A program made the position numbers and the translations under genes. A DNA stretch of 23,260 nt from Solobacterium sp. (GTDB lineage: Bacteria > Bacillota_I > Bacilli_A > Erysipelotrichales > Erysipelotrichaceae): positions 1 through 23,260 of the forward strand of contig JAFOLE010000025.1 of NCBI GenBank assembly GCA_017419465.1, written 5' to 3'. Within the stretch, counting starts at the first letter, position 1, and the number at the start of each line of letters is the position of its first letter. The notes beneath the pieces are model-generated. The model did not search any database and was not told the DNA's origin. It saw only the letters and a list, made by a program, of their open reading frames with translations. Below are positions 7,290 to 14,253 of the stretch, piece after piece.

Positions 7290-7532
7290 TTACGGCTTGC
7301 AGGTTTCGATGAACCACTTGTCCTTTTCGAGATAGAGATTGCGCTGCTGGCCGTGAATCATACAGGCAAACCGGATTCCGCATCCCCCTGCAGGAGATGC
7401 ACGGCGTGCTTTACCGATGATTTTTTCGATTTTATAGTTCAGACCGTCATCCCAGCAGACATAGAGCGGCTGAACTTCTCCGTTTTTATGATGCCGGAGG
7501 ATCACATCCACATAGCGTTTATATACCTGCAT
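7290..7532 (-). CDS. Short conserved-looking hypothetical protein (80 aa), divergent from the S24 repressor
   Basis: An 80-residue soluble protein without membrane segments. From memory, its pattern (start MQVYKRYVDVI, a central CWDDG, then GGCGIRFACMIHGQQRNLYLE and a final WFIE) resembles short Bacillota proteins often found near lexA-like or DNA-repair genes, but I cannot name a function. Two cysteines and a His occur in the middle region (GGCGIRFACMIHG), yet no classic zinc motif is evident. The ATG at 7532 has an AGGAGAG site at good spacing. Its promoter (TTGAAA, 18 bases, TATAAT) overlaps a perfect palindrome lying between it and the divergent repressor gene, so it is a likely target of that repressor and perhaps damage-inducible. 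It ends 45 bases before the LarC-kinase gene on the same strand. Confidence 0.75.
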   Translation of the reverse strand: MQVYKRYVDVILRHHKNGEVQPLYVCWDDGLNYKIEKIIGKARRASPAGGCGIRFACMIHGQQRNLYLEKDKWFIETCKP

Positions 7533-7554
7533 TGTTCACTCTCCTGTGTCTCTG

Positions 7555-7584
7555 ATTATATCGCCTGCGATGTGCATATTTCAA
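7555..7584 (-). promoter_or_regulatory. Promoter of the 80-aa gene
   Basis: On the minus strand, TTGAAA (7579-7584) and a perfect TATAAT (7555-7560) are 18 bases apart and lie 22 bases upstream of the ATG, which has its own AGGAGAG site. The -35 box and part of the spacer lie within the palindrome at 7570-7598. Confidence 0.68.
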
Positions 7585-7598
7585 TCAGATATGCACAT
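7570..7598. promoter_or_regulatory. Operator-like perfect palindrome between divergent genes
   Basis: ATGTGCATAT (7570-7579) and its exact complement ATATGCACAT (7589-7598) are separated by 9 bases. The palindrome overlaps the -35 region of the 80-aa gene and lies about 15 bases upstream of the -35 of the S24 repressor gene. It has no T tract and is not a terminator. A dimeric repressor site, most simply for the adjacent XRE-S24 protein, is the natural reading. Confidence 0.7.
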
Positions 7599-7613
7599 TT
7601 TATTCTCATACTG

Positions 7614-7643
7614 TTCAGAATCAGCGCATTTATCGGATATAAT
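7614..7643 (+). promoter_or_regulatory. Promoter of the XRE-S24 repressor gene
   Basis: TTCAGA (7614-7619) and a perfect TATAAT (7638-7643) are 18 bases apart, followed by a GAGGGA ribosome binding site at 7657-7662 and the ATG at 7669. The -35 hexamer is only a partial match. Confidence 0.58.
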
Positions 7644-7668
7644 TGAAATGAACATTGAGGGAATATCT

Positions 7669-8262
7669 ATGGATCTCAGGGAAATCATCAGCACCTATAA
7701 AAAGAAAACCGGCGCATCCGATGCGGATATCGCTGCCCGCACCGGCGTATCGCGTTCCACAGTCACCCGCTGGTCGGGCGGTACCGTGCGGCGGATCTCC
7801 GGCGAAACCATGCGCCGGGTCAGCGAAATGGTCGGCTTCAATATTGAACCGGTCATGAAAGGCATGAATATCAATGTACGTCTTCCGGTTCTCGGCTATG
7901 TCAAGGCAGGCTATGACCTCTTTGCGGAAGAAAACTATCTCGGCGAAGAAGAGGCATCGATTGAAGATGCGGCCAGAGGCGACTATTACCTGAAGGTCAC
8001 CGGCGATTCCATGAATGGCATCGGCATCCTAGACGGGTCCCTGGTGCTTGTGCGGCAGTGTGCGGATGTGGACAGCGGAAAGATTGCGGTCGTTCTGGTC
8101 GGTGATGAGGTCACCGTCAAACGTGTGGTCAAAAAAGAACGCATGATGATCCTGGAAGCGGCCAATCCGGAAGTGCAGAGCCGCTACTTTACCGCGCAGG
8201 AAGTACGGGATATCCCGGTTACGATCCTGGGACAGGTGATTTCCGCCAAAACATATTATTAA
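7669..8262 (+). CDS. XRE-S24 family self-cleaving transcriptional repressor (LexA/CI-like)
   Basis: A 197-residue repressor. The N-terminal 60 residues hold a Cro/CI-type helix-turn-helix (DADIAARTGVSRSTVTRW, 18-35). The C-terminal half is an S24/LexA peptidase domain: a cleavage site Ala80-Gly81 in GYVKAGYD, the catalytic serine Ser114 in TGDSMNG, and the catalytic lysine Lys151 in VTVKRV. All parts needed for RecA-stimulated self-cleavage are present, so it probably controls a damage response. It differs from ordinary LexA in having an XRE-type rather than a winged DNA-binding domain, as phage repressors and some Bacillota regulators do. I chose the ATG at 7669 because of GAGGGA 6-11 bases upstream; the frame is open further up to 7546 but that part crosses the promoter and palindrome. 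queA follows after 46 bases without a terminator. Confidence 0.88.
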   Translation: MDLREIISTYKKKTGASDADIAARTGVSRSTVTRWSGGTVRRISGETMRRVSEMVGFNIEPVMKGMNINVRLPVLGYVKAGYDLFAEENYLGEEEASIEDAARGDYYLKVTGDSMNGIGILDGSLVLVRQCADVDSGKIAVVLVGDEVTVKRVVKKERMMILEAANPEVQSRYFTAQEVRDIPVTILGQVISAKTYY

Positions 8263-8308
8263 TTGCGGAAATGCGCTAAGATATTCGGCGGAGAGAAAAA
8301 CTACAGTT

Positions 8309-9340
8309 ATGAAAACAAGTGAATTTGATTACGAGCTTCCTCAGGAACTGATTGCGCAGACACCCCTTGCCAATCGCGCAGGAAGCCGGATGATGGTCGT
8401 ACATAAAACAACCGGAGAGATCGAGGATACCTTCTTCTCGCATATTGCGGATTATTTTCATGCGGGCGATGTCCTTGTCCGCAACAACACCCGTGTCATT
8501 CCGGCACGCCTGTTCGGCACAAAGGAAGAAACCGGTGCCCACGTCGAACTCCTCCTGTTAAGACAGGGAAAGGATGATGTGTGGGAGTGTCTTGTCGGAA
8601 ACGCAAAAGTCGTCAAGCCCGGAGTCTTCGTATCCTTTCACGAAGGTGAGCTGCGCGCGGAATGTGTCGGCGTTGGGGAAAAAGGCATCCGCCGGATGAA
8701 GATGCATTACGACGGCATTTTTAACGAGATCCTGGACCGGCTCGGAAATGTCCCCCTGCCCCCGTATATCCGGGAAAAGCTGGATGATCCGAACCGTTAC
8801 CAGACCGTCTATGCGGCAATTGACGGAAGCGCAGCGGCTCCGACTGCCGGTCTGCATTTTACCGATGCGGTATTCGAAGAGCTTCGCGCAAAAGGCGTAA
8901 CCATCGCGGACGTCACCCTGCACGTAGGTCTTGGGACTTTCCGTCCGATGGATACCGATACGATCGAAGAACATGTCATGCATGAGGAAGTCTATTCCAT
9001 GTCGCGGGAAACCGCAGACATTCTCAATCAGGCAAAATCCGAACATCGCCGCATCATTGCGGTCGGCACGACCAGTGTCCGTACGCTGGAAAGCGTATGG
9101 AACCGGTTCGGCAGATTTGAGGAATGCGACGGCGAAACCAAACTGTTCATTTATCCGGGATATGAATGGCATACCATCGATGCCATGCTTACAAACTTTC
9201 ATCTTCCCAAGTCAACGCTGCTTATGATGATCTGTTCCTTTGCAGAAAAGGATCTGATCATGAAGGCCTATGAAAGGGCAGTACACGAACGGTATCGTTT
9301 CTTCTCGTTCGGTGACTGCATGTTCATTACAAATGAATAA
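8309..9340 (+). CDS. queA: tRNA preQ1(34) S-adenosylmethionine ribosyltransferase-isomerase
   Basis: QueA transfers and rearranges the ribosyl part of S-adenosylmethionine onto preQ1 in tRNA anticodons, giving epoxyqueuosine. The 343 residues span the full family length. Family text is clear from the first residues (FDYELPQELIAQTPL), through VRNNTRVIPARLFG, LPPYIRE, the signature APTAGLHFT around residue 175, HVGLGTFRP, GTTSVRTLES and LPKSTLLMM. It starts at the ATG of 8309 behind a GGAGAG site at a rather long distance (about 14 bases). It lies 46 bases after the S24 repressor gene and overlaps queH by 8 bases, so queA and queH are surely cotranscribed and possibly expressed with the repressor. 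Confidence 0.96.
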   Translation: MKTSEFDYELPQELIAQTPLANRAGSRMMVVHKTTGEIEDTFFSHIADYFHAGDVLVRNNTRVIPARLFGTKEETGAHVELLLLRQGKDDVWECLVGNAKVVKPGVFVSFHEGELRAECVGVGEKGIRRMKMHYDGIFNEILDRLGNVPLPPYIREKLDDPNRYQTVYAAIDGSAAAPTAGLHFTDAVFEELRAKGVTIADVTLHVGLGTFRPMDTDTIEEHVMHEEVYSMSRETADILNQAKSEHRRIIAVGTTSVRTLESVWNRFGRFEECDGETKLFIYPGYEWHTIDAMLTNFHLPKSTLLMMICSFAEKDLIMKAYERAVHERYRFFSFGDCMFITNE

Positions 9341-10019
9341 AGACGCTTATCTCAACTATCTGAAACAGCGAAAGAGTTCCCGCAAGGTCAACTATTATCT
9401 GATGTCACTGAAGGAACTCGAAGAGATTAAGGCATCTTATGACCGTAAGCCCCGCATGCTTGTGCATGCATGCTGCGCGGTCTGTGCCTCCTTTCCGCTC
9501 GAGTTTCTTTCACAGACGTTTGATGTGACCATCTTCTTTAATAACTCCAACATCTGGCCCAAAGCGGAGTATGACCGGCGGCTGGAAGAACTGCGCCGGT
9601 ATCTGCGCGAAACCGGCATGGAGATTCCGGTGATCACGGTTCCGTATGACAACGACGCATATATGAAACCGCTGGAGCCGATGAAGGATGACCCGGAAGG
9701 ATTCGGACGCTGTTTTTTCTGCTATGCCGTCCGGATGAATCAGGCCTATACATGGGCAGAGGAACACGGCTTTGATTTCTTTACGACTGTGATGTCCATC
9801 TCCCGTCAGAAAGACAGTCAGAAGATCAATGAGATCGGACGATCCCTCTCACGGCTTCACCCTTCTGTCCGCTATTTCTACAGCGACTTCAAAAAAGGCG
9901 GCGGACAGGTAAGGCAGAAGGAACTCTGCGATACGCATGATCTCTACCGCCAGGATTACTGCGGCTGTATCTATTCCTGGAAAAGCACCCATCCGGATCA
10001 GGATCTTCCCGAATCCTGA
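9333..10019 (+). CDS. queH: Epoxyqueuosine reductase QueH (DUF208)
   Basis: QueH reduces epoxyqueuosine in tRNA to queuosine, the last pathway step, without needing cobalamin as QueG does. The 228-residue protein shows the family's cysteines: HACCAVC near residue 50, GRCFFCYAVR near 128, and YCGCIYS near the end; some of these hold an iron-sulfur cluster and the redox pair. The central VMSISRQKDSQKINEIG also fits. I place the start at 9333 (MNKDAY), overlapping the queA stop by 8 bases, which implies translational coupling; the open frame reaches back to an ATG at 9270 inside queA, but that would add 21 residues read from queA sequence. A terminator follows immediately. Together with queA this pair completes the last two steps on the tRNA. 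Confidence 0.94.
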   Translation: MNKDAYLNYLKQRKSSRKVNYYLMSLKELEEIKASYDRKPRMLVHACCAVCASFPLEFLSQTFDVTIFFNNSNIWPKAEYDRRLEELRRYLRETGMEIPVITVPYDNDAYMKPLEPMKDDPEGFGRCFFCYAVRMNQAYTWAEEHGFDFFTTVMSISRQKDSQKINEIGRSLSRLHPSVRYFYSDFKKGGGQVRQKELCDTHDLYRQDYCGCIYSWKSTHPDQDLPES

Positions 10020-10027
10020 TCACCCTG

Positions 10028-10054
10028 CCGGATTTCCTGTAATCCGGTTTTTTT
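10028..10054 (+). terminator. Terminator after queA-queH
   Basis: A perfect 7-bp stem CCGGATT/AATCCGG (10028-10034 with 10041-10047), 6-base loop and a run of seven T (10048-10054), located 9 bases after the queH stop codon. Confidence 0.9.
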
Positions 10055-10072
10055 CTGCGCTTCCATCAGCGA

Positions 10073-10078
10073 TATAAT
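10073..10078 (+). promoter_or_regulatory. -10 box directly upstream of the GT39-like gene
   Basis: A perfect TATAAT ends 7 bases before the ATG at 10086. It lies after the queH terminator, so a new promoter is required here. No ribosome binding site separates it from the ATG. The -35 side is T-rich but has no good hexamer. Confidence 0.45.
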
Positions 10079-10085
10079 AATTACA

Positions 10086-12068
10086 ATGTTTAATTCTGTT
10101 TCCGATACATCGCTCGCCCTCTTTGGCGACAGCGAACTCATCGCAATTCTGTTGAAAGCCGCAGTCATCCTTCTTCTGTGCGGATTGATGCGGCGTTATT
10201 TTCCGTTTCCAAAACCGGACCGCAAACCCGACGCGGAGCTGCCCCATCTGACTGATTTCCGGCGGACAAACACTTCTGTCCGTCCGAGCGCACGCGAATG
10301 GACGCTGCTTGTACTGATTACCGCGCTCTATGCCATGGTCAGTCTTCACCGTCTCGGCAGTCCGGTAATGCCCCATACCATATGGCAGCCGGTTCAGACA
10401 CCGCAGAGCATCACACTCGAGCTCTATGAGGATACGCTGTTTGATCGAATCATGATCTTTGCCGGAGAAGGCGACAATAACGCCCGCACCGACGGATATC
10501 AGTTCGGTCTGAACGAGTTCACGATCGAAGTATCCGATGACCTTGCGTCCTGGGAAACCGCGGCGGTGCTGAATGAGCAGCGTTACTGCCAGTACATCGA
10601 TACCTTCGGCTACTGGAACAAGCGCTACGTCCGCCTCACCAGTTCCAGCGATGCGGATGCGGTAACCGAGATTGCCTTTGTGAACAATGCAATGCAGAAA
10701 GTACTGCCGGTGCGTGTCCTGGAAGATCCGTGCGCGGAAAGCACCTATCCTGCAGATCGGCTGATCGACGAGCAGGCGGCAGTCACTGCGGACAATACCT
10801 ACTACGATGAAAGCTACTTTGATGAAGTCTATCACCCGCGGAATGCCTGGGAGATTGCGGAAGGACAGTATATGTATGCCTCCGTTCACCCGCTTCTCGG
10901 CACACAGATGATTGCGCTCTCCATCAAACTCTTCGGAAACAATCCGCTTGCCTGGCGTCTTCCCGGTGCTTTGACCGGCATCCTGATGGTACCCCTGCTC
11001 TGGTATCTGATCCGGCTCCTCAGCAAACGGGCAGAACCTGCCCTGCTTGGCGCGGCATTATTTGCGTGTGACTTCATGCATATCACCACATCCCGGATCG
11101 CCACGCTGGAACCGATGAGTGTATGCGCCATTCTGGTCATGTTTATCTTTATGGTCCGCTGGGTCAACACGTCCTTCTTTGACCGCCCGCTCTCGGCATC
11201 CCTGCGGGAGCTGCTGTTCTGCGGCATTGCGACCGGTATCGGCTTCGCAATCAAGTGGACCGCCTGTTACAGTGCGGTCGGTCTGGCCCTCATTTATGCG
11301 TATTCGATGCTTCAACGGTATGGAGAATACCGCAGGCTGAAACTTCTCTCCCTGCAAAGCGGCGGATCGCTGAATAAAGACGAACGCTCGATTATCCGGC
11401 GTGCGAAACAGTTTCCGACGGACTTCCGCAAGACGATCCTCTGGTCGTTCCTGTTTTTCATCGGCATACCGCTTGTGATCTATTTCCTGGCATATATTCC
11501 CTGCCATATTACACGGGACGGATGGTCGCTGAAGACGGTCGCCGATCAGATCCGTTACATGTATGAATATCACATCAATCTTGACGCAACCCATCCTTAT
11601 CAGAGCACCTGGAATCAGTGGCTGCTGGATGAACGTCCGGTCTGGTATTACAGCAAGGAAGATCTTTCCGGCGCATATCATACGATTGCCTGCTTTACCA
11701 ATCCGCTGCTTTCATTGGCCGGTCTGTTTACTGCGCTTTTCACATTTGCGGATGCGGCACTCACCCGCAAAACCGCTCCGGTGGTGATTTCGATCGGTTA
11801 TCTTACCGCACTGGCGCCATGGTTCATGGTTGACCGCTGTGTATTTGCCTATCATTTCTATCCCACCAGCATCTTCATGATTGCCTCCATCGCATGGTGC
11901 TTTTACCGGCTTGTTTCAAAGCGGCCGTCCCTGAAATGGCTGCCGGGTCTGTTTGCGGCGCTGGTTCTGATCGTATTTATCATCTGGCTGCCGGTCATCA
12001 CCGGCTTCGGCACAACCCGTGATATGGTACATATTCTGGAGATCATTCCATCATGGTACTTCGGCTGA
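10086..12068 (+). CDS. PMT/GT39-type membrane glycosyltransferase with discoidin-like insert
   Basis: A 660-residue multi-pass GT-C protein related to protein O-mannosyltransferases, which use a lipid-linked sugar outside the membrane. After two N-terminal helices (about 19-36 and 71-87) there is a soluble insert, residues about 95-215, that reads like an F5/8 type C (discoidin) beta-sandwich: FDRIMIFAG, FTIEVSDDLASWE, and YVRLTSSSDADAVTEIAFV. Then comes the catalytic loop with the acidic pair Asp246-Glu247 in YFDEVYHPRNAWEIAEG, the segment SVHPLLGTQMIALSIKLFG, and further helices. Near residue 500, HPYQSTWNQW and RPVWYY match the bacterial PMT pattern. No ribosome binding site precedes the ATG, the only start in frame; the next gene overlaps by 16 bases. 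The acceptor (protein or wall polymer) is unknown. The family is firm, the insert call moderate. Confidence 0.86.
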   Translation: MFNSVSDTSLALFGDSELIAILLKAAVILLLCGLMRRYFPFPKPDRKPDAELPHLTDFRRTNTSVRPSAREWTLLVLITALYAMVSLHRLGSPVMPHTIWQPVQTPQSITLELYEDTLFDRIMIFAGEGDNNARTDGYQFGLNEFTIEVSDDLASWETAAVLNEQRYCQYIDTFGYWNKRYVRLTSSSDADAVTEIAFVNNAMQKVLPVRVLEDPCAESTYPADRLIDEQAAVTADNTYYDESYFDEVYHPRNAWEIAEGQYMYASVHPLLGTQMIALSIKLFGNNPLAWRLPGALTGILMVPLLWYLIRLLSKRAEPALLGAALFACDFMHITTSRIATLEPMSVCAILVMFIFMVRWVNTSFFDRPLSASLRELLFCGIATGIGFAIKWTACYSAVGLALIYAYSMLQRYGEYRRLKLLSLQSGGSLNKDERSIIRRAKQFPTDFRKTILWSFLFFIGIPLVIYFLAYIPCHITRDGWSLKTVADQIRYMYEYHINLDATHPYQSTWNQWLLDERPVWYYSKEDLSGAYHTIACFTNPLLSLAGLFTALFTFADAALTRKTAPVVISIGYLTALAPWFMVDRCVFAYHFYPTSIFMIASIAWCFYRLVSKRPSLKWLPGLFAALVLIVFIIWLPVITGFGTTRDMVHILEIIPSWYFG

Positions 12069-13762
12069 ACCGCAGAAGCGTCTGTCTGATCATCGCCGCA
12101 GGGCTTGCGGCGCTTTTCTGTCTTCCCTACTTCTGTTCGGACCTGCTTGCGCTCGAACATGACACCCTGTTTCACCTGTCCCGCATCGAAGGACTCTCCG
12201 AAGCGATCCGGCGCGGTGATTTTCTTCCTGCGCTGTACCCATACAAAAACAACGGCTTCGGCTATGCCAGTCCGCTGTTCTACTGTGATATTCTTCTGAT
12301 TCCGTTCAGCCTTCTGCTTCTTGCGGGGCTTCCGCTTTCATGGTGTTACAAGCTTCTGATCTTCTGCACAACCATGTTCAGCACCTATGCGGTGCTGCGC
12401 CTGCTTGCCCGGATTGTCAGAAATCCGTTCTGCGCCGTCGCGCTGAGCACGGCATTCTGCTTTTCCAGTTACCGGATCACCGATGTCTATGTCCGCGGAG
12501 CAGTCGGTGAGATGATGGCCATCGGCTTTCTGGCGGTCGTCATAACAGGACTCCGGGATCTTCTGGAATCCGATGATGCACATGGCGGATGGCTGCTGTA
12601 TACAGGTCTTTGCGGACTGATCTTCTCTCATAATCTGACCTTCCTGTTCGGTGCCGTATCGGTGGTTCTGATCACGGCTGCCTATATTGACCGGATCAGT
12701 GCGAAGGTATTCCGCGCCGGCGTTTCTGCGGCGCTTGGGACATTTCTTACCACCGCCTGGTTTACCCTGCCGATGATGGAACAGCTGCACAGTCAGGAAT
12801 TCATCCTGCATTATTATGCAGGGTCCTCTCAGCTGGAACGATATGCGATGCCGCTGTGGAAGTATTTTGCCGAGCAGACCGTATTCGGCTACGGGGAAAA
12901 CGATATTGCAAGAGACAGGCAGATGATCGTAAACATCGGTCTTGCCGTAACCGCGCTCTCCCTGTTGTATCCCTTCACCGTTCTTAAGACACGGAAATCA
13001 AAGCCTGCCCGGTTTGAAACCGTGGCCTGGGTGCTCGGTATGGTCTGTCTGATTCTGCCGTGGGATTGGTTTCCGTGGGCTTCCTTTTCTGCCCTTCGCG
13101 TCCTGCAGTTTCCGTGGCGTCTGATGACTCCGGCACTGATTCTGTTACTGCCGGCAGCTGCGGTTACCGCAGACCGGCTGTTTCACCATAAGCAGATTCC
13201 GGCGATCATCTTCACCGCACTTCTGCTCTGTGAAGGAATCTGGCATCTCATCCCGGCATTTGACCGTCCGTTCGGCATCACCTCGGATACGACATGGCAG
13301 ATGATCACCTCCGGTGAACTGATCGATCCGTATTATTCCGCCACCTATATGCGGGTTGAACTCGCAGGCGGCGACTATCTTCCGATTGATTCCCCGGATT
13401 TCAGGACGGAAGTCCCTGCCGTGCGTGATGCATACGGCAGTCCGCTCGATGCGTCCATGGTCCGAAACGGCGCGGTGCTTACCGTCTCCCTCAATGAAGT
13501 TCCGGAAGACGGTATTCTGGAACTGCCGCTTACGTTCTATAAGGGTTATGCATGTACGGTAAACGGGATTGAAGTCCCGGTTCAGGCATCGGACCGTGCC
13601 CTCGTCCGGATTCAGTCACAGGAACCCGGAACAATCCGGGTATGGTACCGGGGTACTGTACTGCGCCGGATCTGTATTCCCCTGTCCCTGCTTGCCGCAG
13701 CCGGGATACTGTTTCTGTATATTAAAAAACGGCCTTCAAATGACCGTCCTTCTGAATACTGA
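12053..13762 (+). CDS. YfhO/PTPS-related multi-pass membrane protein, GT-C type
   Basis: A 569-residue membrane protein. Its N-terminal loop after the first helix (HDTLFHLSRIEGL and, further on, PYKNNGFGYASPLFY) matches the membrane proteins annotated as 6-pyruvoyl-tetrahydropterin-synthase-related, a misleading name for a GT-C glycosyltransferase-like family; the early acidic residue next to His fits a GT-C catalytic loop. About ten helices follow, and the last third (roughly 430-540) is a soluble beta-rich domain of YfhO style (LPLTFYKGYACTVNG) ahead of one final helix and a basic tail. It overlaps the preceding GT39-like gene by 16 bases, with GGAG 11 bases before its ATG, so the two are translated together and probably act on the same surface glycan or protein glycosylation. 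Substrate unknown. Its 3' end also contains the terminator of the converging gene. Confidence 0.78.
   Translation: MVLRLNRRSVCLIIAAGLAALFCLPYFCSDLLALEHDTLFHLSRIEGLSEAIRRGDFLPALYPYKNNGFGYASPLFYCDILLIPFSLLLLAGLPLSWCYKLLIFCTTMFSTYAVLRLLARIVRNPFCAVALSTAFCFSSYRITDVYVRGAVGEMMAIGFLAVVITGLRDLLESDDAHGGWLLYTGLCGLIFSHNLTFLFGAVSVVLITAAYIDRISAKVFRAGVSAALGTFLTTAWFTLPMMEQLHSQEFILHYYAGSSQLERYAMPLWKYFAEQTVFGYGENDIARDRQMIVNIGLAVTALSLLYPFTVLKTRKSKPARFETVAWVLGMVCLILPWDWFPWASFSALRVLQFPWRLMTPALILLLPAAAVTADRLFHHKQIPAIIFTALLLCEGIWHLIPAFDRPFGITSDTTWQMITSGELIDPYYSATYMRVELAGGDYLPIDSPDFRTEVPAVRDAYGSPLDASMVRNGAVLTVSLNEVPEDGILELPLTFYKGYACTVNGIEVPVQASDRALVRIQSQEPGTIRVWYRGTVLRRICIPLSLLAAAGILFLYIKKRPSNDRPSEY
13724..13747 (-). 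terminator. Terminator for the minus-strand 109-aa gene, inside the converging gene
   Basis: On the minus strand a 6-bp stem (13742-13747 with 13729-13734, one G-T pair) with a 7-base loop is followed by a run of T opposite 13724-13729. It lies within the last codons of the plus-strand membrane protein gene. Confidence 0.6.
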
Positions 13763-13771
13763 TTCTGCGGA

Positions 13772-14101
13772 TTAACGGCGGAAACGGATCCGTTCCCCCG
13801 CCCGCATGGATTTGATGCCGGGAGCCATGTCTTCTGTGACGAGCTGTTCCTGCCCTGCATCAACCAGGACGACTGCGCCCTGTTCGATCTGACGGACGAT
13901 GACGCCTTCCGCTTCCGAACTCTCCATCGGCATGGATCGGACACCGCCGTTCACAAGACCGAGATCGAAGTCTCCGAGCAGATTCGGCCGGTTCTCGATC
14001 ACCGGAACGGGCTTATGAAACAGTTCATAATAAAGCTGGTTTTTCTGCGTTGTCTCCCGCGAAAAATCAGCTGATTCAAGTAACTTTTCGAGGTCTTTCA
14101 T
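13772..14101 (-). CDS. Hypothetical 109-aa protein with a double-glycine-like leader motif
   Basis: I do not recognise a named family. The N-terminal 53 residues look like a helical, partly acidic leader (start MKDLEKLLESADFS) and end in LLGDFDLGLVNGG, matching the double-glycine leader consensus of bacteriocin precursors: Leu42 (-12), Asp46 (-8), Leu47 (-7), Val50 (-4), Gly52-Gly53 (-2, -1). The remaining 56 residues begin VRSMPMESSEAEG and then read like a small beta-barrel (GVIVRQIEQGAVVLVD, then AGERIRFRR), so the protein could instead be a small folded regulator with a chance GG. It diverges from the ECF sigma gene of the NHLP export operon, whose peptidase cuts at such GG sites. AAGGA lies 11 bases before the ATG. 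A terminator lies in the converging gene. A real gene is likely; a precursor role is a hypothesis. Confidence 0.7.
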   Translation of the reverse strand: MKDLEKLLESADFSRETTQKNQLYYELFHKPVPVIENRPNLLGDFDLGLVNGGVRSMPMESSEAEGVIVRQIEQGAVVLVDAGQEQLVTEDMAPGIKSMRAGERIRFRR

Positions 14102-14203
14102 AGTTGGGTTTTCCTTTTTACACTTCTATATACGTTTGGATTCGGCATTATCCACACATACTCCGCAATAATGTATAAACAGGTATCTGTCCATTATCCG
14201 TTT

Positions 14204-14231
14204 TTGTGTCACACGCAAGATATTATATAAT
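14204..14231 (+). promoter_or_regulatory. Candidate promoter of the NHLP export operon
   Basis: A perfect TATAAT (14226-14231) with TTGTGT (14204-14209) 16 bases upstream, in an AT-rich stretch. A GGGGA ribosome binding site (14243-14247) and the sigma factor ATG (14254) follow. The -35 is a weak match. The intergenic region 14102-14253 also holds the outward signals of the divergent gene and two copies of CATTATCC (14146-14153, 14192-14199). Confidence 0.5.
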
Positions 14232-14253
14232 AAAAAATAAGATGGGGAAGAAT

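Noticed and set aside
7546..7668. Longer form of the S24 repressor starting at 7546
   Set aside because: It would run through the divergent promoter and palindrome; the ATG at 7669 has the ribosome binding site and starts directly at the DNA-binding domain.
13772..14101. The 109-aa protein as an anti-sigma factor for the ECF sigma gene
   Set aside because: It has no membrane helix and no zinc-binding HxxxCxxC motif, and it is divergent rather than downstream; the idea cannot be excluded but nothing in the sequence supports it.
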